The notes below the pieces were generated by a model. That model searched no databases. It had not been told where the DNA came from and was given only the letters and a program-made list of their open reading frames with translations. The translations under genes and the position numbers were made by a program. Shown piece after piece: positions 32,778 to 47,700 of a stretch of DNA of 64,000 nucleotides (the stretch's first letter is position 1; each line of letters opens with the position of its first letter). Source of the DNA: Coffea arabica. Lineage: Eukaryota > Streptophyta > Magnoliopsida > Gentianales > Rubiaceae. The stretch covers positions 3,264,501 to 3,328,500 of the forward strand of contig NC_092323.1 in NCBI RefSeq assembly GCF_036785885.1, written 5' to 3'.

Positions 32778-35705
32778 AGAAACACAGAATGTGGCATGCT
32801 CAAACATGGCAAAAGGTGGTACGAATGCTCAATATTTATGATTCTGCTAATAAATGGTACAGTCCTATTTCCAGATTTTGGTATCAAGAGAGGTATGTGG
32901 CAGTTTGTGTTTGCGAAGGTGGTTAGACAGAATTAAGTTGTCATCTTCGGTAAGGGAAAGCTTCATCCAGGAGAACACAACTATATATTCTCGAACAATG
33001 TCAGCTCTTCATCAGATGTTGATGCTATTTTCTGGAGAGATATTACCCCATTTCCTCCCCGCAATTGGCGGAGCAAAGCATCCAAAACCTCTTTTTAGAA
33101 TGCTGCAGAAAAAGTTCTTGCACGCTACAGACTACTCCATTCGGCCAACAGTTTGAAGTCTGCAGTCTGCACATCAAAGCTTGAACTTCTTCTCCGATTG
33201 ATGTCACTTGGTGCATGCTTCCAGATGTCAAGGAAATGAAGCTTTTCTGAATACTCAGTTTTCAAATCATGAAAACAATCTGGACAAATTTCACAATGCA
33301 GTTTGGGCCCGTCCAAATTAGTCGTCCTCATTGCCGGGAGCAATACTCAAAAAAACTAGAGAGGAAAACTGAGTCAAATTTTCTGAATTCGGAGGTTCTT
33401 TGTAGTTTGATTAGTCAAGGAGTTGGTTCCTTTTCAAAAACAGATGCAGCTTTTAGTAGATTAATAGATCATTGATGACATTATATGAATTGGTCCTTTT
33501 CAATGTGCTTAAAGAAAAGGAGTCCCATATTGTTTCTAAAACAATAATATATATGGCTATGGAAAATTTCAAGAAGAAGAAAGAAGTTACTACTGTATTT
33601 TCATACGTAGACAACAATAAATTCAAGGGCTTGTAAAAGTAAAACTTCAACAAGAAAGGGTTGATCAATTGCATTCCCGGTTTGTTGAGCTTGGCCAGGC
33701 GACCCGGTTACTGGTTCATCCAACCTCACCCACATGTTTTTCACATCACAGCACTGACCATATCCATGTTGTGCCTTTGGATTTTCACAAATGAAGTGAT
33801 GTTCTGTTACTACTTACTAGCGACCACAGGACACTGAAAAAAGTATTCGTTCAAAGTTTAATTGGAAAGTAATAAGTTGCAACTTTTATCTCGAATATGC
33901 TGTCGCCTGGATACTCGCCTGGCATTTCCTTTTATCATTTCTAATCATGGAATTCAGAATCGCTCAACATCAAGTCTCCTTAACGGAACAAAAGTGGGAA
34001 TCTGGGGAAATGACGACAGAGCATGAACAGTACTAAAATTTAAAAGTGGAAATGAATGAAAAATTTGGTATGCCCTTTTACGGCTATAAACAAAAAAGTA
34101 AACCTCAGATCTATTTTTTCGTTCCAAAGGTTTATTTCACTCGCGTTTTCTTGGATGTTGATTGTGTTTAATATCCTTTCTAATTTTTATGATAAGCATG
34201 TTAAAACTTTGAATTGTTTCCCTTAACATCAAAACCATGGTGTATGAAAGTCGTCACATACACGCCTTTGAGAAATTTATAAATTCCTAACTGATGCAAC
34301 AAAAACGCTCCATTTGAACTGGTCATTTTTTGAAAGACAAGTTTTTCATATACAATGTTACGGTAATACATAAACATAAATAATTTCAAAAACACAAAAT
34401 ATAATCCCAAAAATACAAAAAAACAACGTCATGTATAATAAAAAAATTTTCACATACATTACTACAGTAAAGTATTACAAAAATACTCCGAAAAATACAC
34501 GAGTAACATAGAAAAAGAAAGTTTTTTTTTTTAGAATCATGATCAACAAGTAACAGACGACAATTTAGGATCATAGATGTATAGAAGTTTTTTTTTTTTT
34601 TTTTTTTGAGATCTGCCGACTGCTGGATCGCTTGAAAGTATTCAATATCAGCTGAATTGGGGAATAGAAAAAAAAACAACAAAGAGATTTGTTTAAATTT
34701 TTTTTTTTTTGGGTCAATCAAAGAAGTTCAGGATTTGTCTGATGAATACCTAAATAGTAATAGTACCGACCGCAAAAGGATACAGATTGTGGTAGATTAT
34801 AAAAGCATATCTCCAGCACGACTCAAAGCAAACAGCAGAGCAAAAAGCAAGTAAAAAGGACACCTGACCTTTGATCTCAGCGACGGTCATTGGACGCCGA
34901 CAATGACACCTCCCCTCCGCAGCCCCTAAGAAAACTAACGATAAAGTTGGCCATAAGAAACAAAAATCCTAATCCGCTTTCCACGTCCCTTCTCCTTTCG
35001 AAAATGCATATTCAAGAATCCGAAATCCAATCCCCAGCCCACTCATTAGCCACCCCTCTCTCACAGATACTATACGTCATTAATTAATGGAGCGGGGCCT
35101 CACAATCATCAAATACGTCTGACAAATATTCAGCAATTGGTTTTCTTTTCATCTCCTCTGCTTTGGTATTTATTATATATATATATGTATATATATATAT
35201 TATCCCACAGTATATCCCATTCTTTTTGTCGTATATAAAATACTGAGAAAAGGTCGGTCCACGACGACGAGTTTCAGCTTTTTCCCTCCCCTCCTCTCCG
35301 CGCCGTTCATCGTGACTTCCCTTGCCCGTTACAAGAAACTGCAAAACGCCGTCGTCGTACTGTATAATAAGTAGCACGGAACTGTCTTTATTACTATTAT
35401 TAACTGTTGCACTTATTTTCCGGGGATTCTTGCGTATCTTTGTTGGTGCGTGCTACTAGTTACTACTAATACTACTAGTTCTGGAGATTTTTCCCCCCTT
35501 TATTCTGCATTATTTATCTTCTTTTTTTTTTTCCGTTTTTAACCTAACCTCTCTTTCTATATGGGGGTATAAATTACACAGCTCGGTGCTTTTTGGATTT
35601 TGTTGAGCAGTAAGAAAAAGGAGACAAAGAATAAGAGAGAGGGAGACTCTGATACTGATAGAGAGCGGCATTGCATTTCCTTTCAGAATCTCTCTAGCGA
35701 GAGAG
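32778..35705. other. flavoprotein 3' region and VIH promoter and leader
   Basis: No further gene is supported. The first few hundred bases are probably 3' untranslated sequence. From about 34380 the DNA is AT-rich with poly-T runs. The stretch 35160-35240 carries TATA-rich DNA, with TATATAAAA near 35233 as a candidate TATA box for the VIH gene, followed by a pyrimidine-rich leader. Confidence 0.5.
35561..35572 (+). promoter_or_regulatory. minimal upstream ORF in the VIH leader
   Basis: ATG-GGG-GTA-TAA encodes a three-residue peptide about 145 bases before the main start codon. If transcription starts near 35265, as the TATA-like sequence suggests, this would be the first AUG in the mRNA and could lower translation. 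An alternative leader intron (donor GCA/GTAAGA at about 35609, acceptor CTTTCAG at about 35687) would leave it in place. Confidence 0.35.
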
Positions 35706-38700
35706 ATGGATAAAGGGAGGGAGAGGGAGAGAGAGATGGAGGAGGAAGAGGGAGACATTGGAAGGAAGATTAAGATTGGAGTGTGTGTAATGGAAAAGAA
35801 GGTGAAATGCGGCTCCGAGGTTCTGTACTTTTTTAGGCTCAATTTCCGTATCTTTTCCAAACAACCACCACCACCATACTAGATTACTCTTCCTTTTTTT
35901 TTTTTCCTATTTTATTTAAATACAAAATCTACATTTTTTTTTGTTGGTTATGTCAAAGCAGTGATGTGATGTAGACAAATCACGAATGCATATAATTTTT
36001 GTGTCATTTTCAGGCTTTTTCAGGTCCGATGCTCCAAATTTTGGATAGGCTACAGGCATTCGGTGAATTTGAGGTCTCTATCATTTTATTCATGAGTTTT
36101 TAATTTATAAACTAAAAATGATAGTTGCATTGAATTGAATTTTTGCTCGATTCCGCACAATAGATTCAATGCACAGTAATTAGAATGTGCGCTTATCTTC
36201 TATTCCTAAATTGACCGGTCACAATGTATCACAATTTATTTATTTATTTTTTAAAATTGATCGGTCACAATGTCTCACAAGTTGCTGTTTGGAACATATA
36301 CGGTTCTATCTAAAGCACCGTTCTTTTGCTCTTGTAGATTGTTCATTTTGGGGACAAGGTTATTCTCGAGGACCCCGTAGAGAGGTATTTTCACCAGATT
36401 ATTGTACTGTAATCTCGTAGAGGAATGCTTATATATATATACACACTCGAGTAGGGCTTTGTTTTTGTCAAATTAAAAGCCACTTACTAACCCTTACCTC
36501 TGGACCAAATCAAAATCATTGTGGTTTTGTTTACTTGAACATAAAGAAACGGTTTTGATTGGACAATTTTTGGTTGAAAATGTTTTTCGTGATTTTTATT
36601 TTTTAGTCTACTTGAAGATTATATTTTAGTTAGTTCTCTCAGTTTCTGAACAATTGCAGATGGCCAATATGTGATTGTTTGATTGCCTTCTACTCCTCTG
36701 GGTACCCCCTGCAAAAAGCTGAAGCATATTCTGCATTGAGAAAGTATGTAATTTGAAGCCTTTTTATGCGTTACCCATCTCCTGTTGTGTATTCTAATAC
36801 AACCAAATATGATATATGGAGTTATATGACGATGGAGGAGTAAGATTGTCGTTTTGTGAATTCTTATTTTAAAATTTCAAAGATTCTGGTTGATTAATGA
36901 TGTCCTATTCCTCCATTGGTAGCAAATAATGTGGAAAGGTTAAAAAAACAAACTTTTAGATCAGCATGCAAAAAGTGTATGTGTGTGTGAATAGTGATAA
37001 ATACTAGGTCCCCCTTTTATGAGTTTGATTGTTCAAGAGTATTACTGATGATTATATGATGTTCAGGTCAAAGTCTTATTCACTGATCTTTTCATCTGTT
37101 TCTGTTTCTGTGGATTTTGCTCATGGCTACTATATCTGTCCCCCAAACCTCTGTTGAAGCTCATCAATCACTTGTGCTTCTCTATATTACCTGCATGGTT
37201 ATGTTCAAATATAGTAGTTTTGCCTAGGCATATTGGAGGATCTGAGCCAGTTAAACTAGTACATATAACACGTTTGCCACATGGTTACATCAGTGACAAT
37301 GAAAATTTCCGGTAACTTAGTGTTTACTCTGGCCATTTCCATGGTGTAACATTTACTCTCTAGTTTGGTGTCTTCTCATGTGTACGGTTACTGTCATCCC
37401 TATTGCATTTATGCCTAATGGATGTTTATGCATGCCATACAGTATTTGATTTTTTGTCTGAAATTCACTGTTTCCAAATAATTGCTTTTTCCGTTTAGAT
37501 CTCTGTAATATCCCTGAAAAAGAGGAGCTTTTCTTTTGTTTGGTGGTTTTTTTTTTTCCTGAGGGGGGTGGGGGAGAGGGTGAGGTGCTGGAAATGAAGG
37601 CTTCTGCTAGTATTCAACTTGCTTTTCCCTACCACAAGGTACTTCCTCTGGAGAGCATGTGATGTTGGAATTGGGAGAGAAGAAAAAGGGTTTGCATTGT
37701 TAATATATCTTTCTCTTGCAGTAGAATCATCCTCTGTGAATTTTGCTTATAGTACTCCCATCTCACTGAGAGTTTCTGTTTCCTTTTTGGGTACTCAATT
37801 TCTGGTACCTTTTGCTGTTGTCAAGGGGAGAGGTGATTTTGTTTGATTGCTTTTTTCTCCCCTTTTAGTCTTTACAAAAACTTTGGAACACTGCAATTTG
37901 CTTTTTCAGCAATTTGAAATCAAAATTTTTTTTGTGCTTCTTGATTTCTTTAGGCCCTTTCTCGTAAATGAATTGGAAGCACAACACCTTCTTCATGATA
38001 GAAGAAAAGTATATGAGGTAGGTGCCTTTCATATCTTTCATGTTTTTCTTGAATAATGCCTTACCAAATCTAAAATTGCTGGCAACTTGTCTATTCCTGA
38101 TTCGGTTAGGGGTTTTAGAATGACAAAATTACGTGATTTTGATTTTTGCCACTGGTAAATGGTTTCTTTTGTTGTTTAACACCATGGTCCGTGGATGAGG
38201 CTTTTACGCTTTAGATAAGAAATCAGTGATCAACGTTTTTTGTGGTGATTGTCGCTTATGATTCACTGTATAAAATCAGCACCAAGGCATGGTCATGCAT
38301 GCTTGGAGTTTTGAGACAGATTGTTAATATATCAACTCTCATTTTATCAGCTAGTTATCGTTTGTCTCTCAATTATTCAACTCTCAGCTTATGCCAAATT
38401 TGTCATTGTTTTTTTCATTTTCCCTATGCTTTAGAAAATATGTGAAGAACTCATTTGTGGCCTATCAGCAATCATGTGACTTGTATCGTTTTTCTGAATG
38501 TGAAGAACCTTCTGTTGCTTGGCAGAAGATTCTGGCCTTGTTGCTAACAACTTGTTTAGTTTGTCATCTCTTTCTATTCTCTAAAACATCTGGGACCTTC
38601 GTTGTATTAAGTTTGACAATCCAAGAATCTTGTCTCCTTCTTGTACTGCCCTTTACCTTTACCCCTTTTTTGGGGTAAGCGTCCTTTACCTTTACCTGCA

Positions 38701-41700
38701 AAGCAGCAGCCAAGTTTGCATTGAAATTTCTATCAAACTTTTTCCTTGCTTGATTTTACCAGAAATTATTTGTTAGTTGATTTTGTTTGCTGATGAAAAT
38801 CAGTGCTTTTCTCCCACTATTTCTTGTTGTTGGGAAAAACTTCAGTGTCTTGAAAGGTATGGAATTCCTGTTCCAAGATATGCTCTGGTTAATAGAGATA
38901 TGCCATATCAAGAGCTGGATTATTTTGTTGAGGAAGAAGATTTTGTTGAAGTTCATGGTAATCGCTTTTGGAAGCCATTTGTAGAGAAGCCCGTTGATGG
39001 TAAGATGCTTCATTTAAAAAATTACATTTCAGCATAACTTGTGAAGTAATTGAACTAATTGTATCTTTCTCTCTTACAATTGTCAAGGCTTATTACCATT
39101 TTCTGTGTAAGCTTCGTTTTATAGTTGTAGGGAGGCTGCCAGGGTTTAAAATCTTAGAAGGACCATTGTCTACAGTATGATATAGATTATATATGTGGCC
39201 CTTAGCTTCATTTAAGCAGAATGGATACTTATGGTTTGGACTGGCAACATACTGTTGTCAGCACAAGGATTTGTTCTCATATTTTTAGGAATTCGAGGAT
39301 GGTACTTTGTTTGAATTTTACATATTAATTTTCTTACATGACACTATTTACCTGTTAAAAGTCTCATATCCAGTCATTCCTGTTCTTTTTTTTTTTCTGG
39401 TTTTTTGATAACCACAATTCAGAAGTTACTGTCAAGTACATCTTTCTTCAGTTGTTACCATATCACGGGCAGATAATTGTTGCATAGAAAACCGGAAATT
39501 AGACTTCGTGATTAATACTGCTGTTCGATGGTGCGTGTATATTTCTAGCTGCAAATATGATGGATGATTATATTTGAACCACTTTCCAAAATGACAAATT
39601 TTCTTTGTATTCTACGATTTTTTGTGTTACATAGGTCAATATCAGGAGAAGTATGATGAAGCTTGTCATTGTAAGGTTTATTCTCAAAGTGAAATACGCT
39701 AGTTAGTTTCCCATCCGAGCATAATTTACTGACAAGTTCAGCCAGAATTTGACTTTAGTGGGACTGGATACTTGTTGGCTGCCAAAACTGCATAGGATGA
39801 TTTTAATGTAGAGCCTCTTAACACTGAAACCATTTTACTTTACATCTCAATGATGTGACTATTTAATTGATGAGAAGGTACGGTGAGTATTTCTGCCATA
39901 TATGATATCCTTTTCTTGTATTCTTTTGACTTGTGTGGATTGTAACTCAAAGAGTGTGAGTTGGCTGTATACTTTCCTCCGAATACATATTACCATGAAA
40001 GTACCATTTCAATTCATGCAATTGGATGGAAACAACTAGGCTCTTGCCTTTCCTGTTTGCCTTTTCCCTGTCTCTAAAATTTGTCAGGTGTATCTGGATT
40101 ACCTGATGTGTACAGCTACTGTATGCTTGCCTTTAGGCTTATGCCATTGTCCAAACATTACCTATGTCTATACATGCATATTAAAATGATTTTCATTTTT
40201 CTGCAGGTGACAACCACAGCATAATGATATATTACCCTAGTTCTGCAGGTGGAGGAATGAAGGAATTGTTCCGCAAGGTTAGATTTTAGTGAGTTTTTGG
40301 ATTGCTTTAGTATGTTGAACATCTCTCTTTTGAGTTTCTGATGTCACTTTGAAACTTTATGTGGACTTGACTCGTAATGTCATCATGTATTGTTATAGGT
40401 ATTTCAAATTGTGTTTAAACTACACATGCTTTTTTGCTGTGTGAACTATCATTGTATGCCAATATTGCAATGGCTATTTGCTGGATAAACACCATATTTA
40501 CTTGAACAATTTGCTTCCTGAAATGTTTTCTTTGTTTTCTTTTCTGTTTTCTGAATTTAAAAACTCATTTACACTTGGCTGGCTACTGTTGCTCCTGCTA
40601 ATATTGATTCCTAGGCATTTCTAAACGCTTTTTGGTGCTTCCGTGAAAGACTTTTACTGGATGATTGAAGTTGTTGGGCATCTCGGATGGTTTGACGTAA
40701 ACATGGATTAGGTTTGGGCATGGCTGCACTAAATGATTAAAAGTGTTACATACAGTGCACTCTCACGAGGAGAGCTGAAAGAGATTTGTGTTGTAGGGTG
40801 ATTTCCTTTGTTATGCGAGAGTGTTGTTAGCTTTGGTAGTGAGATAACAAGTTCCTTATGCAGTATTACTTGTGGGTCCAATTCTTTCTTTTGCCATGTT
40901 TGAGAAATTATGGTTTGTCCACCCAGTAGCAAGTATTCTTAATAGTTCTTCTGTTATTTTTATCACTTGGAGGTTTTAAAGTCAGGTGCTCTCATGATTA
41001 ACATATCTCATATATGGTAAATCATGTCAGATATTTCTTTGTCATTTGATTGCATTGCTTGCTGCAGTCTTTTCTGATCTGTGGAAATTTTGTATTAGAA
41101 TGTATTAGTTGAATGATTCCCTCTTGAAAATCAGTATTTATTTGTTTTTGACAAGTGACAGATGAAGATCTGATGGTTTTAGATCACGTGATATATCATC
41201 TTTCAGGTTGGTAATCGCTCAAGTGAGTTTCATCCCGAGGTTAGAAGAGTGCGGCGCGAAGGATCTTACATATATGAAGAATTCATGCCTACTGGAGGCA
41301 CAGATGTGAAGGTTGTCAGATAAGATCAGTACTAATTGTCTCAGTGTTGTTCTTTGGTAACTATGGTCTTAGTTGCATGTGGATTCTGTGGAATTTATTG
41401 TGATGCTTATGTAATTTGCTAAATAGGAAACAGCACTACCATGTAGGATGTGTACATAAGCAATTCAAAAAGGTTAGCAAAAGTTTATTACTCTAATCAG
41501 CCATTGTTTCTGGAAATCTAGAAAGAATGTGTGTGAATTTCCAGAAAACCTTCAGCACAACTACCAGAATGATTCTCTTATTCCTCGGCAGTTAATATTT
41601 CCTGATCCTCCAAATGGTTCCTCACCTGCCAAGGCTTCTTGTTCTGCCCATTGCAATGCAGAACATCATAGCAGGAGCTGGATGATGTTCAACTGATTCC

Positions 41701-44700
41701 TCTTTTTCCACCCATATGGGTGTTCCAATTGATTCCACAAGATGAAAAAACCCATCTTTGCGGTTCTTCCACTATAGAACAGCATGGAGCTATTCTAGGG
41801 ACTATTGTCATCGGACTGATGAAAATTAAGATCTTTCAAAGATGTACATCCTTCGTGTTAATTTATATAGGTTTTTCAGTTCTAAAATTGATCAGAAATT
41901 CCATTATCATGGACTCTGAGATATGTGTGGAATCCTCTTTGTGGCCTCTTTTGCATACACAAACCCATTAGGTTTTCATGTTTGTTTTATCTGTAATTTA
42001 GCATACTCACATTCACTGGCCTCTAGAGTCATTTTCATTTGAAGTTTGTAGCGACATTTAATGTATCTCACACTTCTGCCAATCTAAAACTTTCTTTGTA
42101 TTTAGTGGTTACTTCATGATTTTAATTGCAAAAGAGTTATGTCCTCTTCACATTTTAGATCTTTTAGTATCAGTGAGCTTTATTGCTTGCGGTGCAGGTA
42201 TATACTGTAGGCCCAGAGTACGCTCATGCAGAGGCGAGAAAATCTCCTGTTGTTGATGGTGTTGTTATGAGAAATCCTGATGGCAAAGAAGTAAGTAGAC
42301 TACCTGGCATATAAAACAATCATGCTGACTTTAAGAATCAGTTTGAGAAGGGTGATTATTATGTCGATGTGACTGTCCATGATTTATGTTGAGCTTCTCA
42401 AAACGCATATAAAAGAATTTAAGTATCAGAAGCAGATTTTTTTGGTGTGTGTTTGTTGGGTACCAGACAGGTGACATGGAGAACACCTTATGAGATGATA
42501 TCAGAAGTAATCTCGGGCTGTTGATGCAACTTTTGAGCTGAAATGCAGTGGCCTTATTTTAACTTTCCTTCTACCTTCCTAAACTCTTCTTTTATTCTCA
42601 TATCTTGTCTCATTATCAGCAAACGAGCAAAAGAGATTGATGTTTAATTAAAGATAGTAATTATCCGTCTGTCCTCTATTTAAATGCACAGTCCCAAGTT
42701 CAATTCATGTGTCATTTGTTTTCTCTTATTATGTACTGAACATTTTGTGAATGTGAGCTTGAGCTCATAACTCTAAAAGATCGAAACTGTGTATTTTTCA
42801 CTAGCATCCTACTCAAGCGAGACACATCTGGCAATTAAATAGCATTTTGTAACTGATAACAAGAGGTCTTTTCATTACAGGTGCGGTATCCAGTTCTGCT
42901 TACTCCTACTGAGAAGCAGATGGCAAGAGATGTTTGCATTGCATTCCAGCAAGCAGTAAGTCAATTTAGTTTTGTAAAATTCCCTTCTAGTGAGTCCAAC
43001 TCGCAAGAATGGGACATCATCATATCAAGCAGTGACATTCACACGCTGCCCCTCCATTTGCACTCCAAAAAAAAGGGAAAGAATGTATCTTAATATCTTG
43101 TAAAACAATGCATGAGGTTCTTTAGGTGCTTCAGCTTGATGTAGTAACAAATTGGGCTGCAGGGAATTGGATCAATGTTGAACACAGACCGGAAAAGTTG
43201 ATAATCCTATATACTGGACCTTTTCCCAGTTTTGTTTCCTGAACTGTAAATATCGATTCAAGCCAATCTTCTGGGCAGTTGCAGATCTAATATTTCATTA
43301 AATGTTTCAATTTCCAGTAAAAAATAGAACTACCTTGTACAGCTATATTCATAGTGCCAGTTGATCATTGGTTTACCATCTGGAACTATTATCCCCCTTG
43401 TTTGACCATCCATGAACCACTGTCATTATATGATCTTTTCCTTTATTACTCTAGCTGGATTTCTGACTTTTCTCTTCCTGTTGCCATACTGTTGACAGCA
43501 GCTTCTTTAGGTCTAGCATCCCCCAATTGGTTAATTTGGGTGTGGAATCCACTTTTTCTTCATTCAATTTCTGTTGCACGTTCTGATTTTAGACCTGTTG
43601 ACAATTTTATGTGGTCAAGGGCTTCATACTTTTTCCTCAACATACTGTATGTGAAAGACACACCGCAGAACTGACATATTTAATTGTTTTCAAACCATGT
43701 CTTCTCTTTTTGTAATTTCTTAAATTTTGTCTCATTCACAGGTTTGTGGCTTCGATCTCTTGCGCTGTGAAGGGCAATCATATGTCTGTGATGTCAATGG
43801 ATGGAGTTTTGTCAAAAATTCCTACAAGTATGATTTATTTGCTTTTATCATCTTTTTGGTCAATAAGCATTGTGGTAGGGTGGTAATCATGCTTTTTTGC
43901 TGCTCTAGGTCTGGTTAGCAAAGTTATCAGTGACATTTTAACTTTATTCTGAACTCTGCCTTGCATCAGAAGAACAAACTAGTCACTCTTCGTTCCATAA
44001 GTCCCTATTACTTCACTTCGGTTGGAATTTAATGCTGCTTGAGTAAAGTTCATGGGGGATTGTTTCCAATATAAATCTTATTGTTTTTCCAAAGCTTTTG
44101 AGCATGGTTTCATGTCATCTGATTTGTTTCAGTTGTATCTTCTTGTTTACTCTCATGTTCTTTTTTTTTTTGTGAAAAAGTAAAAGGTTTGCAGTAATTT
44201 AAATATTTGACTACTGATCCTCGAGTAAGTCTGTTACTGGTTCGCCAGATGCAAACGAACACATAACAGGCTGCCACTCATGTATCTAAATTTAGTTGCA
44301 TTAATGGAATAACAACTTTACTGGAAAGGTGAAATATGTCTAGTTTGATTTGCAATTCGTTTTCTGCAATATTGCAAGATTAGAAGATCATTCTGGCCAA
44401 TGCCTTCACTTTCTCTATGTTTTCTGATTTAATGGTGCTTTTGTTCTTTAATTGTTTTCATCTGTGTTCATGAACTGCTAATACAGATACTATGATGATG
44501 CTGCGTGTGTATTGAGAAAGATGTTTCTGGATGCAAAAGCTCCACATCTTTCTACAACAATACCACCCACATTGCCATGGAAAGTGAATGAACCAGTTCA
44601 GCCTTCTGAGGGACTAACACGTCAAGGAAGTGGAATTATTGGGAAATTTGGGCAATCTGAAGAGCTGCGTTGTGTTATTGCTGTGATCCGCCAGTAAGAT

Positions 44701-47700
44701 TGCCTCCTTTTGCTCTTTTATATTGATATATGACGTCTTTTTATCATCTACTATAGCAAATTTTGTTATTTGAACAGTGGTGATAGAACTCCAAAACAGA
44801 AGGTGAAGTTGAAGGTTACTGAGGAAAAGCTGTTAAATTTGATGTTAAAGTACAATGGTGGGAGACCTAGATCAGAGGTGTTTCTTTGCTCATAGAATTA
44901 TCTCCTTGTTTTTCAAAGATAAGATCCTCAGCGTTTTGGCCAAGTAAAACTTGATTCTTTTCCTGCATTTACATTTTTGCGCAGACAAAGCTGAAAAGTG
45001 CTGTCCAACTGCAAGATCTTTTAGATGCCACTCGCATTTTAGTACCCCGTTCTAGGTATGTGAAGAAGGAATATCTTTGATGGTTTGGGAATTTTAAGTA
45101 GATTCTTACGGAACCAAATTAATGTTGATTGCACATAAGAACAACCAGAGAAAAATTGTTAAATTTGGTCAAGCCTCCAGAGGATAGGGTCACATGGCAC
45201 AACCTTCCGCAAAAATTTTCCCTCTAGATGCGTGTTCTCAAGACAAAATTACTATTCCTTTACTGCTGGGCATACTGGTGCAGCCCTAGCAAAGAAAAAG
45301 TGTGCAGATTTATGATAAGATCGAGATAAAGAAGTGCTAAGAAATTTACATCACAGAAATTTAAGAAAATAGGAGATTTTAAAGCTGTGAGACTTCACAT
45401 TGCTCGCTTGGAGTGACCTTGGTATCACTTAGAAAAATGCCCAAAAATAGTAGTAATTTCAAACAACCATTTATCTGAACCTCCTTTTTTCTTGGGTGCT
45501 TGACTAATTTCGTGTAAAACTATCAGAGCTATATGGGCAAAGTGAGATCATTTGGATCAGCACCATTTATCATAGACAAGGATGAGTAGTTCAGATTATG
45601 GTGATCTTGAGTTCATAGTGAAGTGCCGAAGCTACTTTATTTTGTTTGAATCTGTAATTTTGGTGTTTGGTTTACCCTACATTTAGTTTGAAACATATTA
45701 TGTAATGTACGAACTATAGTAGCATGCACTGTTATGTTTACCATTTATGTGTTTAACATTTTAAATGCAACAAAGACAAAAAATAATTGTTTCACTTTCG
45801 GTATTGTTCCAATTTGGTTGTTTATGTTGTCTGGATGGTTTCTTTTGTTTATTATCTCTGTCCACATATGCTTCGTTAAACCCAGTGGATTTTCCCTTGA
45901 TTCATGATTGAAATAGTAAATTTTTTTTATTGAATTTGTGAAGGCTGATCCGAACTTCTTGCATGATATGTTGTATAAACCAGACCTGGCAGGGAAAGTG
46001 ACAGTGAAGCTGAAGATCTTGAGCATGCTGAAAAGCTTCGTCAAGTGAAAGCGGTTCTTGAGGAGGTTCATTTAAAGAGTTTCCTCACTTGATGCAATTT
46101 TATATGTTATAATATGTAGATTTATTTTTTGTGATTTTACTGATTTTACATGCTAGAAGTAAAGAAAATAAAGAAAAAGCCTGAAAGTCTTCCAGCTAGT
46201 CAAAACCAAATGCTATTAATGGTGACAATGTGTGCAATGGCTTGTGGTTAGGGCATTTTTATGTGAACCACACTTATTGCAGTGGCTTGTAGTTCATTAA
46301 ATTTGACATGAAAAGGGTGAAAAGTTCAGCTTGCAACTCTTGATTTGTTGCTTCCATGATAGCTGAGCTATTCAGCATGCAGATTGAGAATTTCAAACTT
46401 GAGGTGCAATTTATATCTTCTTAGCATTCTTGATTGTTATTCCCTAATAAGTTCTCAAATTTCCAGGGAGGTCATTTCTCCGGGATTTACAGAAAAGTTC
46501 AACTGAAACCACTGAGGTGGGTTAAAGTTGCAAAAAGTAACGGTGAAGGAGAAGAAGAACGTCCAGTTGAAGCTCTGATGGTTCTTAAATATGGGGGTGT
46601 TCTTACACATGCTGGCAGAAAGCAGGTGATACGTTTCAAATGTTGTTCATAGATGCTCTGGTACCTTTTTGGCTCTCTAGTGGATTATGGAATTCTTTAA
46701 TCATGACGATAACTGGAAATAGCCTTTGATGTTTTGCCTCTGGATACTTGTATGGTTTGTGTTGTTATCTCAAATGTGGTCTTAAATCTTTGTTGACAGG
46801 CTGAAGAACTAGGCAGATACTTCCGGAACAATATATATCCAGGTTGACGTCCTTTACTTCTATTTCTAAGCTTGTAAGCTGTTGTGGTCATTTCTGGAGT
46901 ATCCTTCTTTTTAGGGTCTTTTGCCCAATTGGGCCCATAGGTTTGGTGGACAGATGATCTTTAGATAATGAGCTGTCAAGTGAAATATTTAATTATCTCT
47001 AGAATGGTTTTTTTGAATATTGTTGGGAATATCATGTTTGCTAAGTATTATCATAGATTTTTATACTTTAAGTTGGCACCCATTTGGAAGAGGTATATGG
47101 CTGTTTTATCTTGATAACTGTGTTTCTGCTTTGGATGGTGCTAATTATGTGTTACATTATCTGTCTCAGGGGAAGGTACTGGCCTGCTTCGCCTACATAG
47201 CACATATCGCCATGACCTCAAAATATACAGCTCAGATGAGGGCCGTGTACAGGTCAAAGCTGATGTTAATTTGTGTATTCTGGTGTACTTTTTGATGCAT
47301 AATTTGATCTTACATTCATATTGGATACTTTTTCCCTTGTTGATTTGTGTGGAGGAACTTTTCTGTTTCCAAGCCGAATTTCATGTGCATGAATATATCA
47401 TACTTGCAGTTTAAGACCTATCTATCTTATATATTTAACTTGTGTTTCATCCTGATCCACTACAATTCAAAACTAACTCTGTATTGTTTTGATATGTCTT
47501 ATTGACATGTGGGCAGATGTCCGCTGCTGCATTTGCAAAAGGTCTCCTTGATTTGGAAGGACAATTAACACCAATCTTGGTCTGTGAACTTGATCTTTGA
47601 ACAGTCTTTCTTGTTTATTTTTTTTTCTGAAGCTAATTGCTCATGATATTTCTCTTTAATGGTTCCTGATCCTCGTAAGGTTTCGCTAGTCAGCAAGGAC

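Noticed and set aside
33043-33343. Overlapping minus-strand frames with Cys and His residues
   Set aside because: The spacing of Cys and His fits no zinc-binding family, and the region is probably the 3' flank of the flavoprotein gene.
34386-34721. 111-codon minus-strand frame rich in Lys and Phe
   Set aside because: Produced by poly-A/T runs; low complexity and no family signal.
35510-35860. 116-codon minus-strand frame rich in Ser and Leu
   Set aside because: Antisense of the GA-rich VIH leader and first exon.
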